Below, in pieces: positions 49,408-61,105 of a DNA stretch of 64,000 nucleotides. The stretch's first letter is position 1. Each line of letters opens with the position of its first letter. The stretch is from Hybos culiciformis. Its lineage: Eukaryota; Arthropoda; Insecta; Diptera; Hybotidae. The DNA lies in assembly GCA_964007475.1 (NCBI GenBank), contig OZ023273.1, positions 82,624,598-82,688,597 on the forward strand, read 5' to 3'. The notes under the pieces were generated by a model, which did no database searches, was not told the origin of the DNA, and saw nothing but the letters and a program-made list of their open reading frames with translations. A program made the position numbers and the translations under genes.

Positions 49408-49423
49408 CCACGTGCTATATATA
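49408..49423 (+). promoter_or_regulatory. Candidate core promoter: E-box and TATA box
   Basis: CACGTG (49408-49413) is followed directly by TATATATA (49416-49423). A start site about 25-30 bp downstream (around 49446) would give a 5' untranslated leader of roughly 415 nt to the ATG at 49863. No clear initiator is seen, and in AT-rich DNA a TATA string is weak evidence. Confidence 0.3.
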
Positions 49424-49862
49424 GAAGAATGCCAGTTGACTGAACTTACATACTCGTACACATATAACCATTATTATTGCATTGTTATTTTGGGAAGAAG
49501 AAGAAAAAATAAATAAATAAAAAAAATTAAAATCTCAGCTGCTTCTCAATAAAACTTCTTTTTTCTTTTTCTTTATTTTTTTCTTTTAACTGCTGCGGTG
49601 GGGAATAATTTTTTATTTGAAAATCTCAAGATATTTTTTTTTGTTCAATCTTACTAACTTTAAAAAAATTGTTTTATTCTCTTGCGTCATTTATGGCATA
49701 ACTGCTATTCTGTTAGCACACAAAATAAGTGGTGTATTGCATTTTATTTTATTTTATTTATTTTGTTTTTTATTTTTGTTGATTTTTTTTTGTTAAGCAA
49801 AGAGTAAAATAAATATTAAAAAAATTAAGTTAATTTATTAATTTATAAAAATATTTAAAATT

Positions 49863-51753
49863 ATGGATAAATTTAGTTATAGTAAATGTCCCTTGAAAAA
49901 GAGACCAATTCATATAATTAGTGAAAAAATTGAAGAAGAAAGAGATGATCAATTAGAAGATGACGGTGAGTGTGGGATGTTGTTTTAGTTAAATAATAAT
50001 TTGGTTTGAATATTATAATATAGCTACTGATGGATATTCAAAGCAAAAAAAAAAGTGCAATCAAGTAGTGTTATAAAGTCTAGAATCAAACTTATAGCAC
50101 TTAAAACTATGCTATGCGACCGAACATTATGAATCTTAACTAACCAACCAATTATTTCACAAGATACGCTTAGGCATCTTAAACAGGATTAGTCATCTTA
50201 ATAGTACATAGTAACTTCCAGACTAAGAATTCAGATAAATCTCTTATACATCATTTAAAATCATATACATATATTCTTAACAACACTCAACTTTTTTTTT
50301 TAAATAAAATTACTTAAAATTGAATTTTAATAAACAAAAAAATTTAATTTTTTCTTCTATTCAATACACAGAACCTATTGATTTATCAATACAAAAACAT
50401 CCAAAGAGAATAATAAATACTCAAGTTTTGTATTCAGCATCAATGCCAATAGTAAAGAATTATTCACGTAAACTGGACAGAATTGAAGAAGAAAATTATA
50501 ATGAAATAAATTCAAGTGTCATTCGATATAATGAAAAAGTCAAATTAATTGATAATAATAAGTTTCAATTAAAATCAGAACCAAGTGTTAATTTAGCTGA
50601 TTTGATTTATAAAAACCATGACACATTATCTCCAATTAAGCAAGAATACAAAACAATTAATAATAATTTCATTAAAACTGAACCATATGATTCAAATATT
50701 GATTCAGGTATTCGTTACGATTTTACATCACCATCAACAGAAGAAGAATTATTTTCCGATAAACGTTATGTGGAAGCCGAAGATCTGACAGTTAAATTTA
50801 AGCCATTTCAAGAATGTATCAATGAAAATAATAATTATAATAATAATAATATTATTACAAAATCAGAGTCACAACCAAAATTTCGTAAAGAATTTCAAGA
50901 CAGAACCAACAATGATCTCTATTACCAATGTAATATCTGTAATAAATGTTACTCAACATATGCCGGCCTATTAAAACATCAGCAAATACATCAACAAGTT
51001 AGAAATACTGTTTTAGTGGAACAACAATCTGCAAACATTAATCGTAGTACCGCCGCCGCTGCCTCCGATTTTTGTAACGAAGATTTTAATTTACAAAATC
51101 ATCGTGGAATACAAATCCAGCGATACCAATGCAAAGATTGTGGTAAATCATATTCAACATATTCTGGTTTAACGAAACATCAACAATTCCATTGTCCCAA
51201 TGCTGCCGGAAATCAAGTGAAAAAATTATTTAGTTGTAAAAATTGTGATAAAGTTTATGTATCACTGGGAGCACTAAAAATGCACATAAGAACCCATACA
51301 TTACCTTGTAAATGCCCACTTTGTGGTAAGGCTTTCTCGCGGCCATGGCTTTTGCAAGGTCACATTCGTACACATACTGGTGAGAAACCATTTAGTTGTC
51401 AACATTGTAATCGAGCTTTTGCCGATCGATCAAATCTGAGAGCTCATTTACAAACTCATTCTGATGTAAAGAAATATTCTTGCCAGTCGTGTACAAAAAC
51501 ATTTTCTCGCATGTCTTTATTAGGCAAGCATTTGCAAGGCGGTTGCCCCGGTGGTGGTGGACAAACAACACAAAGTCAGCAAAATAGTTTTCAACAACAT
51601 CACTATGATGAAATCTCAATGTATAATAATGACAACGCATCTCAAAATTCTGATAATTTGTACAATAATAATTATGATTATTCTAATAATTTTATTAACG
51701 ACAATATTGATTACAATTCTAGGCCATTAAGTAATGATGTTAATGATTATTAA
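49863..51753 (+). CDS. Snail-family C2H2 zinc-finger transcriptional repressor (Snail/Escargot/Worniu type)
   Basis: Nuclear DNA-binding repressor of the Snail family, which binds E-box-like CAGGTG sites. Coding exons are 49863-49965 and 50372-51753 (494 residues). The start is the first ATG after an in-frame TAA at 49839. Exon 1 encodes the N-terminal box [11 protein letters not shown] found in insect Snail proteins. Residues 36-42 (PIDLSIQ) and 170-176 (AEDLTVK) fit CtBP-binding motifs. LKSE, IKQE and IKTE around Lys102, Lys124 and Lys136 fit SUMO sites. An Asn-rich stretch follows. Fingers lie at about 220-241 (extra), 286-308, 321-343, 347-369, 375-397 and 403-426 (last one C2HC), with [19 protein letters not shown] and the final GGCPGG typical of the family. 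Downstream is a low-complexity Asn/Tyr/Asp tail. The five C-terminal fingers are close to Escargot, but I cannot say which paralogue this is. Confidence 0.95.
49966..50371 (+). other. Intron of the Snail-family gene (phase 1)
   Basis: The donor is G|GTGAGT at 49965/49966. The acceptor is a pyrimidine-rich stretch, TTTTTTCTTCTATTC, then ACACAG ending at 50371. Joining gives Glu (G|AA) followed by PIDLSIQ and leaves the frame open. Reading through instead meets TAG within about 30 bases of the donor. Confidence 0.9.
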
Positions 51754-52840
51754 GGGCTGCAAAAGTTAATTTTAAGTAAATAATAAAAAAAAAACGGGTA
51801 CATCCTTTCTTCAGTAGCGAAAGGGAAGTCGGAAGTCTGAGATTTTAAAAGATTTTGCCTATTATGTTTTTTTTTTAATGAAAACGAAATAATTTTATTC
51901 ATTGAAAATCAGACATTTTTAAAATTTTATTTTATTTATGAAACTTGAACCAAAAATAATTATTTAATAAACTTTTACTATTAATTAGGGAGATAAGCTC
52001 AATGTGTATAATTGAAGCGTATTAACTTTCGTTGTAAGAAAATTAAATAAATTAAATTAAATATGAAATCATTTAAAAAGTTGAAATAAAGTTCAACGCC
52101 CGCCCGTCACTCATATTTCAACTACACGTTGAGACTAACTCCTATATAAATGTTACAAATTAAATTATTCAACGCTTATTAGTCAGTTTAATTATTCTAG
52201 TAATTTTATATTATTTATTCTTATTTAGTTACATAGGTAAGTAAATTAATATTTTTAATTTTGTGTTTTAATTTTTGTTGAGTTCAACATTTATTAAAAA
52301 CAAAAAAAAATTTTTTGACATGTATTTTGTTATTTGTTAAATTTATAGACAAGATAAATCTGTAAGTATTTTATAATTTCTTTAAGATTATATTTCTATA
52401 TAATATTTATATTAATAATTCATTCACAAATAAACAAAATTATGAAATAAGAAATAACTATAATTTGAAGATGTTTGTCATAGAAGTTTTTTTTTATTTT
52501 CATAAATTAATTTATTATATATTATGTATTAAGGATCATTAATCCTTATCTTTTCTTTCAACCAATATTCCATGCATTAATGCATTTTAATTTAATTTTC
52601 GAATAACATCTGTACATATGTAAAATATATATTTCATATTTCATAGACATTTTTGTATATTTATTTATTACTGACAACATAAAATTAGTTTTTCAGTAAT
52701 TCAAGGTTATTTTTTTTTGTTTTGAAAATTGTTTTCATATAAATGCATTTGTACATTGTTATACTTACATAGATTTTAAGTCATAAAATATATATTTATA
52801 TTCTGTACCTTAGAAATAAATTTGAATAAAAATACCAAAA
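51754..52840 (+). other. Probable 3' untranslated region of the Snail-family gene
   Basis: AT-rich, no coding potential. Possible poly(A) signals AATAAA lie near 51781 and at 52816-52832 (AATAAATTTGAATAAA). I cannot choose between them. A GC-rich island (CGCCCGCCCGTCACTC) sits near 52097. Confidence 0.4.
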
Positions 52841-52844
52841 GTTT

Positions 52845-53165
52845 TCAAAAAAGTTTCTATTTTTTATTGTCTTGAATTGTTAGAGTTATAATATTGTAAA
52901 CGACTAGAACTATACAAATGAAATATTCAAATAATTAATTTTAATAAACTGATTTAACTAAGTACCAAAAATAGACAATACGTGATGAAGTTCCGCAGTA
53001 CGAACGAAATATAGTTATATAGTTTTATTTCAATTTTATTTCTTACATTCTTTTGAATTCTTGATGATCAAAACCAATTTCGTAAAAAACTTATTTTATG
53101 TACATTTGAAATATTATTTACGTTTAACATAGTTATTTGACTTTCCCTATAGAAATACGATAATT
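52845..53165. other. AT-rich spacer
   Basis: Nothing supported. Confidence 0.5.
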
Positions 53166-53171
53166 CTAACC

Positions 53172-54120
53172 ATAGGCCCTTAGAGAGTTTCAATGTGGCC
53201 CGGGCCGAAAACTTTATGTGGGCCCCATACCTCTCTATTTAGTTTAATTGTAAAAAAAATTACGAAAATTATGTAATAGAATTATATAAAAATAAAATTA
53301 AGGCCGTACAAGCTTTAGAATTGGCAAATTCTTAATAATTTTAGAAAAATCAAGCTTTCGTTTATAGTCGCAATTTATATTTAGGTTTGATAAACAATTT
53401 AGTCTTTCTTGAGACATTATCGATCCGTTAAATTTTTTTATTCTTTTCATGGTACTAAAGCTTCTTTCAGCGCAAGCAATAGAAACGGTTAGAATCAAAA
53501 ATATATAAAAATAATTGACAAATTTGGCAACAGCTGTATTAAGTTCTCTTCAAGAATGTTTTTTAGTAAATTTTCAAGTAATGGATCTCTGTTACAATTA
53601 GTTCTATAAATATTCTTTAAAAATATAAATTCATCAATTATTTCAATAGAAATTTTCTTTGACCATTTTTCTAGCAATCCGTTCGCTGAAACTTTTATTT
53701 CTTTCTCAGATAATCTTCAAATATTCAAATAACTTTAAATAATTTGCAAATTTCAAGCATCATGATTTAAATCGCCTTGACAATCCAGATATTTCAGAAT
53801 CAATAATACAGAAGAAAATGTTGTGTTCCTCAGAAGCGGATTGTGTTTGGTAATTGCGTGTTGTTCCAATATTTTTTAAAAGTAAAACCTATACTAGATA
53901 TTTTTTCTACTATGTGAATAAATTTTAATAGATTTTCTAATAGAAAGCTACAAATTTGCTGATTTTTTTTTTAAATTGGGGTCTGATACTAACACTACGT
54001 TTTCCCTCCGTGGAACTAAGTCGAATATGAAACATAAATATAACAATACCGAATTTTTTTATACTAATATAATAAGCAATGCCAATAAAAATTTGTAGCA
54101 ATTTTTCTAAATTACTCACA
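53172..54120 (-). mobile_element. Decayed hAT element with transposase C-terminus
   Basis: On the minus strand, 53298-53498 encodes ILTVSIACAERSFSTMKRI ... SMSQERLNCLSNLNIN-like sequence, the dimerisation region of hAT transposases (ACAERSFS and RLNCL signatures). Upstream, 53495-53677 reads LEKWSKKISIEIIDEF in another frame. The downstream flank has AGGCCCTTAGAG, then TGGCCCGGGCC and GTGGGCCCC, the GC-rich sub-end typical of some hAT families. The catalytic parts are gone and borders are approximate. Confidence 0.7.
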
Positions 54121-54124
54121 TTCA

Positions 54125-56230
54125 GATTTAATTAAATTATAATACGAAAACTAAATATTAGATATTTGTATTTAAATTTTGTTTTAAGTACATTTTTACT
54201 TAAATTTATGTGACCAAAATTTATTTCAAATATATATTATACCTACAAATATATAAGTTTTCCTTAAATATTCTTTCTTTTCTGAAATAAAATAACACAA
54301 TTTATTGCTTAATCAAAAATTATACACCTCCGTAATAAATTAATAATCAACTCTATACAGTATGAATGTCTCTAGTATAATAATTTTGATTTCCTCAAAG
54401 CCTTGTAATTTATTTAGTTTTTATTTTTAATTTTTTTGTAACAACGACAACGAAGACGAAGTCTTCCAAACAAACAACCATATGTATACAAAATACAATA
54501 TTTACAATTACAAAAATTATTTTCTACTTGTTGTATTCAACACACGGTAGCTCATTAGTAACCTGTCGTGATTTTGCGCTTAACTTTTTTTTTTTGTTTT
54601 TTGTAACATTTTAGTTAAATTTTTGTACTTATGAAAAATTACTTCATCGTTATTAATTTATTTAATAATCGCTGCAAAAAAAAAAGAAAAACAAGAAAAC
54701 ATTTATAAAAAAAAAATTAAATAATTTACCAGGTTAATCAATAAATTAATTAAAAAAAATAATATAGCATCGTGCTGTATATCGCAAATGAAATATAAGG
54801 CCTGTTTTCTACATTTTAATCAATCGCTTTCTCTATCCATGTACGATTATCCACAAAAATATGCGGAATGAATGAGAGAGAGAGAGCCTCATATTTGAAT
54901 GAGAGTAAACATATTTTAGCATAAAAACTATCGAAATCGTTTCAGTAGTTTGGTAGTTCTACATTATTGAAGGAAAATGGTCGAAGATCCAAAGAAATAA
55001 TAAACACTCAAGACGGACTCATAAGATTTTCGAACAAATGGAACTGTTCGAGAATTAGCCTATAAGTTTAGAACTAAATTAGTATTAGAGGTGGTCGTCC
55101 TGGCGCAGTAAGATCAGTTGATAATAAATTATATAATTTTAATTTAATTTGACCTTAATTCAATTTTGCGTAAAAAATTTTTACTTGTATATAAGAAACT
55201 TGAATTCAAAAATTAATGTTTCTGTGCGAACTGTAAGCCTGAGATCTTGAATCAGTGAATCCATTGATTTAAATAATTTAAATAACAATAATTTTTTATC
55301 ATTTTCGCTTTAAGCTCCTCGCATTGTACATAAATTCGGAAATTTCATTCATCTTCTTAAAATTTCTAATTTAAACCTTCTGTCTACCCCACTTTTTCAA
55401 GAAATTACCACATGTATAATATAAATTTCCAATTGTTGCCTTTTTTATACATACAAAAATTTCTCAAGTAGGTGTTTAAGCCGCCTCAAGTGATGAGAAT
55501 TGTGTAATCACCTAGTCAGACAATACTCATCAGACAAAAAAAAAAATTAATTAAACATTTCTTTAGGAAATTTCAAAATTTTATCCTTTATAAATAACTA
55601 CTAAAAATAAAAAACTACAAAAAAAAAATTATAATAAATTTAAAAAAATAATTTTCAACATAATGTAATCTTTTGTGTATACAATGAAATGACTTAAAAA
55701 AAAAAAAAAAAATTATTGAAAAAAATAACTAAAACTAAAAAGTAAAAACATGTAAAATTCAAGGGGTGCCCACGCGATAACAAAACTAAAAAAAAAAGTT
55801 TAATTTTAAAATGATTATACTAATTAGAGGAACACCTTACATCATGAATCCAATCATTCAAAGTGAAAAGAAGAATAAAAGAAAATTATTCACTTGTTTT
55901 TGCGGAAACTAATATTGGGTTATAAAATAAAATAAATGAAAAAAAAAAAAACACTAGATGGGCGCCAACGCATTATTCTTTTCTCTGTCGCTGTCATATT
56001 TTTATTTTTATATTAATTTTAACTATATACATAAAACATAAATCCATTACTTTTTTAGTTTTTTAGTATGCCCTCATCATAATGATCAAAAGATTTTGAA
56101 AATATTAATTTTGAGTTTTAAATTTCAATAAAAATTTGAATTATCAAAAAGATATACGGTCACAAAATCGTAGAAAATCAACGATGATTATGAAACGATA
56201 GTTAGAAATACAAATTTCTAGTTATCTATA
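54125..56230. other. AT-rich intergenic DNA
   Basis: No gene. Contains one copy of a dispersed motif (54885-54955) and A/T runs. Confidence 0.5.
54885..54955 (+). repeat. Dispersed repeat motif, copy 3
   Basis: CATATTTGAATGAGAGTAAAC, then ATATTTTAGCATAAAAACTATCGAAATCGTTTCAGTAGTTT in spaced order, parallel to 32550-32605 and 48457-48530. Confidence 0.45.
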
Positions 56231-56238
56231 GGCTATGG

Positions 56239-56858
56239 CAGTGGTGTCCAATCTTTTATATTAAAAAAATCATTTTTTCAACCTAGCTCTACAGATTACA
56301 AATAAATTACATATTTTCATATTTTAAAAAAATTGATTGAAAACATAAAAAAAAAAACGTTTTTCATTATCAATTTTACGCTTCTTGTTCATTGTGGTGA
56401 TTCAGTTCACTAATTATAAGTTAAAAATATAAACACTTCACAACTATGTTAATCATAATGTGTATATATTTTTCGGGAAAGTATCGAGTACGAAATAATA
56501 AATATATAAAAACAAGTTATAAGAAACTTTCATTTTATATTTTTTTTTAATTCTTAAATAAGTAAAAAAAAAATTTTTAAGAAAGATGCTTTCTGTCGAA
56601 AAGCCATAAAAAGTTAAAAATAAGAATTTAGTCTTGCAAGGTCTTGATATTAAATGCTGAAACTATTTTAAAAAGCGTGGACAAAGACAACTTCAATAAA
56701 AAGCATCTAAAAAGGAACAGAAAATCTTAAGGTTTTTTTTGTATAAATGTGAAATATGATTTTATGAAAATTTGAAGTAGATAGATGTATTAATAATAAA
56801 ATTTAAAACATGACGGGTAACAATGCTTAGCAGGCGGGCTGTAGTTTGGGCCCAACTG
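56239..56858. mobile_element. Non-autonomous hAT element
   Basis: Begins CAGTGGTGTCCAATC and ends in the complement of CAGTTGGGCCCAAACTAC, with GGCGGGCTGTAG just inside. Target duplication GGCTATGG (56231-56238) and GGCTATAG (56859-56866), one mismatch. 620 bp, non-coding. Confidence 0.8.
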
Positions 56859-56869
56859 GGCTATAGTAT

Positions 56870-58400
56870 AAGCAAAATTAATAATTGAATATTATTACGT
56901 TTAAGTTTAACATTTATAAGATATTAATTCTTTATTAGTTGAATCCTTAAGAATTCATATTCATATTATTATACCTTGTACTCTCTAATCTAAAGTATAA
57001 TATATAAATATTTTTCTGATATTAAATTAAAAGAAAGATACGAAGAAAACTCTCAATAATCAAAACCTAACATTGAACATGCATATCTATTTTCCAGGCT
57101 TATGATATTAAAAACTAATGTAAGGAAGAAGTACTGATTTACTGATTGTGATGACTAAATCGAAACTATTGAATTGACAAACATTAAATGTTGACAGTAT
57201 ATGCTCCTTTTGAGACTCAGGCAAGCAATAATAAAGATTTTTTTTTTTAAATTCATGAAGAAAATTTTTTTATCAGTTTTAGACATAACTCGATCTGATT
57301 ATTTAAACTGTATTACTCTCAAATGTCATTAAATGAAGTTGCACGAAGATAACAAAATTGACCAATTTTCCGACTAATATTTGCCAAATGAACTGATTCT
57401 TTTAATGAAATTTGTAAATGGGGCCTTGAATGAACAAGGAATCCAATGTATTAACAACAATTGTTACAATACAAATTAAAATAAAAACTGCAAATTATAT
57501 AATTTGGAAACTTTCCATACAGATAAATTTGTGTAGAAAAATAAAAAAAAAACCCATACAGAATGGTCAAAAAATATTTTTCAATAAACAAATTATTATA
57601 ATTCTTTTATCACCGAAATAAATATTATGTTTAAAATTAAACTTGATTATTAAGGCATAAATCAACTTCAAATTATTGTCTCAATCATATAATCATAAAA
57701 GCTTATTCAACCGAATTAACAATGTACATTCGATATATAAAAATTTTATTACATAGTTATAATAATGGTAGTTATGAAACTTCAATCTCAATTATTTTCT
57801 ATATAGGTAGTTAAAATAGGAGCATTTTTTTTTTTTTTTTTAGAATTTAATTAAAAAAAAACTTAAGGAAGGAGTCTAAAAACTTTGCAAATTAAAAATA
57901 AAAAAAAAAATAAAAATTGCGTGGACGGTATATTTATAATTTAACTAAAATAATAATAATATAAAAGAACTTTTAGTAGGTGCGCCTTTTACAGAGATTA
58001 GTGAAAAAAGTGATTCATTGCGCATTAATAAAATAATTATCATTTACATATATTTTATGATTTGAGGTTTGAGACATATTATATTCTTGAATTTAATAAC
58101 TTTGTCTCTATAATAATAAGAATAATAATAAAATTATAAACAGCGTTTTCAATTGAAAAATTTCATTTGAATATCTTTTTTTTTTTAATAATAAGAAGGT
58201 CGGATAAATATTTGTCATAAAAAAAAAAAATTACCATTGAATATTAAAAAACAGAATATTTTAAAAATATTTTTTTTAAGTGTTCTTTTTAAATCAGATT
58301 CCTACGAAAACTTTTGATTTCATATGCAGAACGGAAAAAGTGAAGTTTTCTTTTAATTTTGTATAAATCCAATATCAATGATACAAGTAATAATAATAAC
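56870..58400. other. AT-rich intergenic DNA
   Basis: Nothing supported. Confidence 0.5.
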
Positions 58401-58435
58401 CAATGTACTAGGGCTTCTCATTTCCCGCAATTTTC

Positions 58436-58497
58436 AAATCCCGGGATCCCGGGACAAAATTTTTCATATTCCCGGGATCCCGGGATCCCGGAATTTT
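58436..58497 (+). repeat. Left sub-terminal CCCGGGATC array of the hAT element
   Basis: Four to five CCCGGGATCCCGGG-type words, self-complementary and strikingly GC-rich. Mirrored at 60995-61085. Confidence 0.85.
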
Positions 58498-58860
58498 TTT
58501 ATAAGCCCAAATTAAACAAAAAATTATCTCATAAAATAATGCCATGCTTTCGATCCACTTCAACTTGACATGATGGGGTTACCTAAGTTGATATTTTACA
58601 TAATAAAAAAGGAAAATACTGCATTATCAAAAATTAGTTAACAACTTGAAATTTGCTTTCTAATCCTCAAACTTCGATTATTTTAAATAAATTTTAATTC
58701 TATATATATTAAACTGCACTTATTTATTTTTTAAATTCTATATACCGACTTCACTTCGTTTCCACAAACTTAGAAAGTCAAAATTGACCCACTTCCCGGT
58801 ATCCAATCGAGCTTAAATTTCATTTAGCATTACACGCACACCTTTATATAAACTTCACAT

Positions 58861-60503
58861 TAGGGTGACAATGAAAAAACTTTTTTTGATTTTCTAAGGT
58901 CTCACCCGAAAAATGTGTTCACTTATATGAGAAAATAAGTCCCTGAAAATTTCATCCTAATCAAATAACATTTACCACTTGCGCCAGCCGTTCAAAATTT
59001 TTACCTGAAATTAGTACTAAAATACGAGTTATTTGAAGCAAAAACAGTGGTTTTATTTATAGAAATGAGTTCTGAACATTAATTTTTAGTTAAATTTTAT
59101 TTTATTTTGAAATTGTTTTAATATTATTAATTTATCTGGTTTGGGTAATTCCTGTCGATGCTGTTCAACTACCTTCTATTCTTATTGGTTGGTCAAACAA
59201 GAATTGAACGATTCGATTAAAGGTACTCCCCTTTCTGCTACATCATTCACAACTTTTAATTTGTTTATTTTATTTTGATTACTACGATAAAGATTATTAT
59301 CACACCAAGTTTCAGGATCTTTCAGGAAGCTTTGGTCAATCTCTAATACTTCCAAAAATCTCAAAGTATTAGCGGAAACAAAGTCTGACACTCACTGGAA
59401 CTTATATCGGTTTCATCAATATTTATTCTAGGTAAATATGGTGTTTCATTTTTTTTGTTTAAATTACCAACGATCTTCGATTTCATAGCACTATCAACAG
59501 AATCATCAAAAAGTGGTAGGCCAACAAGAACGTCATTAAGGTATCAAAGATGTCTTGAAAAACATTTCAGTGCAGCATTGCCAATAGACGCATTAATTTC
59601 TTTGTATGCTATTAATTCTTTCAGCAATTTTAGGTCATTGTTAGGAGCTAAGGCCGCGGACGGAGTTGTGAACCAATATTTAACATAAGCTTGTATAACG
59701 AAGTTATTAAATAATCTCAAATTTTCTCTTTCTTTTTTTGTTAGGTGGAATTGTGATCGAAAATAAATTTTTAAACCATAAATTATTTTTGCCATCCATC
59801 TTTCTCTATGATAAGCACCTGGAGCATAGACCCAAGCACTTTGACTTACTTCAGGTGTTTCACCGAGATACAATAGAACCAGTTGCAATAATTCTTTATA
59901 ATCATCACGAGCTTGGAACTGTTCTAGTTGATGTTTCAAGAAAATAACGATTTGATCTTTTATTTGCTCAAATTGCAAAGCACTTGATTTGTTTTTAAGA
60001 CCAGATTCATATTTTCTTTTATCCAATGAGCTAAATGCCTCAGAAAATTTTTGGAATAATTTGATTGAAGTCCCACTTGAAATAACTGTATAGAATATAT
60101 ATTGGTCTCCTTTTCTGTTTCGTATTTTTCTATGAGAGGTTCAACTTAATACTTAATCAACTCAAATATATATTTCCAGAGAATATGGTTTGGGTTTGGT
60201 GTGAATGAATAATTATTAAATAGTTATGTAACGTTGAAATTTTTGATTTTTTTTTTTAACTTGAAATTTAAACGTTTGTGTTAATTTTTTGCTTGCATTT
60301 AATCTAGGCCAATATAATAGAAAATGACAAATTAAGGAAGCGATCTTTTTTGAACTTCCGGGGCTTGGCGCGACCTTTTAAACTTGAGCAATCAAAGTGA
60401 AATTTTCAGTATATCACTTTTAGACCACAGTGAACCATAAAAGAAAGTGAGACCAAGAAATTTTCAAACTTTTTTTTTCTCCATACATTTGATTGTCGCC
60501 CTA
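58861..60503 (-). mobile_element. Unclassified DNA transposon with 8-bp target duplication
   Basis: Tips TAGGGTGACAAT and the complement of TAGGGCGACAAT, flanked by perfect CTTCACAT duplicates (58853-58860 and 60504-60511). One degenerate transposase-like gene on the minus strand fills 59120-60090. The 8-bp duplication and TAGGG tip would fit hAT or a P-like group, but the protein lacks the hAT signatures I can recognise. Confidence 0.85.
59120..60090 (-). pseudogene. Transposase-like protein of unassigned family
   Basis: From about 60090 leftward one frame runs FQKFSEAFSSLDKRKY ... ALQFEQIKDQIVIFLKHQL, then ELLQLVLLYLGETPE, APGAYHRERWMAKIIYGLKI and ELIAYKEINASIGNAAL to a TGA at 59544 where Trp is expected. 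The same frame continues YLNDVLVGLPLFDDSVD. After a shift near 59390 it continues DFVSANTLRFLEVLEI, DPETW and KVVNDVAERGVPLIESFN. The block VVNDVAERGV looks like a family signature that I associate with uncharacterised transposon-derived proteins in insect genomes; this is from memory of the pattern, not a search. No DDE triad can be assigned with confidence. The N-terminus is not identified. Broken by at least one stop and one frameshift. Confidence 0.65.
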
Positions 60504-60994
60504 CTTCACATCCTGGTCTCCAAACTTAGTAAGTCAAAATAGATCCAATTTCCGGTATCCAATCGAGGTAAAATTTTGCACATAACTTTGTCGTCGATAA
60601 CAATATACTTTGGCATCACATACTCATCAACAAACACACACACACCTTTATATGAACTTCATATCAATTGCCTCGCATATAAAGGATTTATATCAAAAAC
60701 TTTGTTTTTATGGGTTGTGTTTTTTCTATACCAAAATTGTATATTTTAATTTTAGCTTTATACTGAAACAGTGAATGAAATTTCGAGTATGTGATATATA
60801 AACATCAAAAGTTAGCATAGCACTAATAATGAAGGTCCCCCGTAATTGTATAGAAAATAATCTATATATTGTACTTAGCGCTATACCAACAGTATACGCC
60901 GCATTCAGCAATCACTTAATTAATTCTGTCTAGCTTAGATATTAACCTAAGCCTAAAATTTAGTGCAATCACTATTATATTTTTTAATTAAGTG

Positions 60995-61085
60995 GAAATC
61001 CCGGGATTTTTGGTTGAAATCCCGGGATTACGGGATTCAATTTTACCACCGGGATCCCGGGAAAACGGGATCCCGGGATCCCGTT
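60995..61085 (-). repeat. Right sub-terminal CCCGGGATC array of the hAT element
   Basis: Repeated CCCGGGAT words, inverted partner of 58436-58497, ending just inside the TGAGAAGCCCTA tip. Confidence 0.85.
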
Positions 61086-61105
61086 TGAGAAGCCCTACAA
61101 TGTAC

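Larger units (their letters stand above)
58745..60720 (-). repeat. Copy of the ~160-bp tandem-repeat family, split by a DNA transposon
   Basis: 58745-58858 and 60504-60720 read, on the minus strand, the same order as the 10-11 kb array: leader AACACAACCCATAAAAAC and ATCCTTTATATGCG, then two units with GATGCCAAAGT, CGACGACAAAG and GGATACCGG. The element at 58861-60503 interrupts the second unit at CTTCACAT. Confidence 0.8.
58409..61097. mobile_element. hAT element with CCCGGGATC-rich ends, host to nested insertions
   Basis: Tips TAGGGCTTCTCA and its complement TGAGAAGCCCTA, with perfect 8-bp target duplication CAATGTAC (58401-58408 and 61098-61105). Both sub-ends are arrays of CCCGGGAT words (58440-58500, 60995-61085), likely transposase-binding sites. 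The interior holds no hAT transposase; it contains a copy of the tandem-repeat family, itself split by another element at 58861-60503. Confidence 0.9.

Noticed and set aside
50320..50371. ATG at 50320 as the start of the Snail-family protein
   Set aside because: This stretch is the pyrimidine-rich 3' end of an intron; the upstream exon at 49863 encodes the conserved CPLKKRP box and joins in frame.
51392..51640. Minus-strand frame within the zinc-finger exon
   Set aside because: Antisense shadow of the finger-coding sequence.
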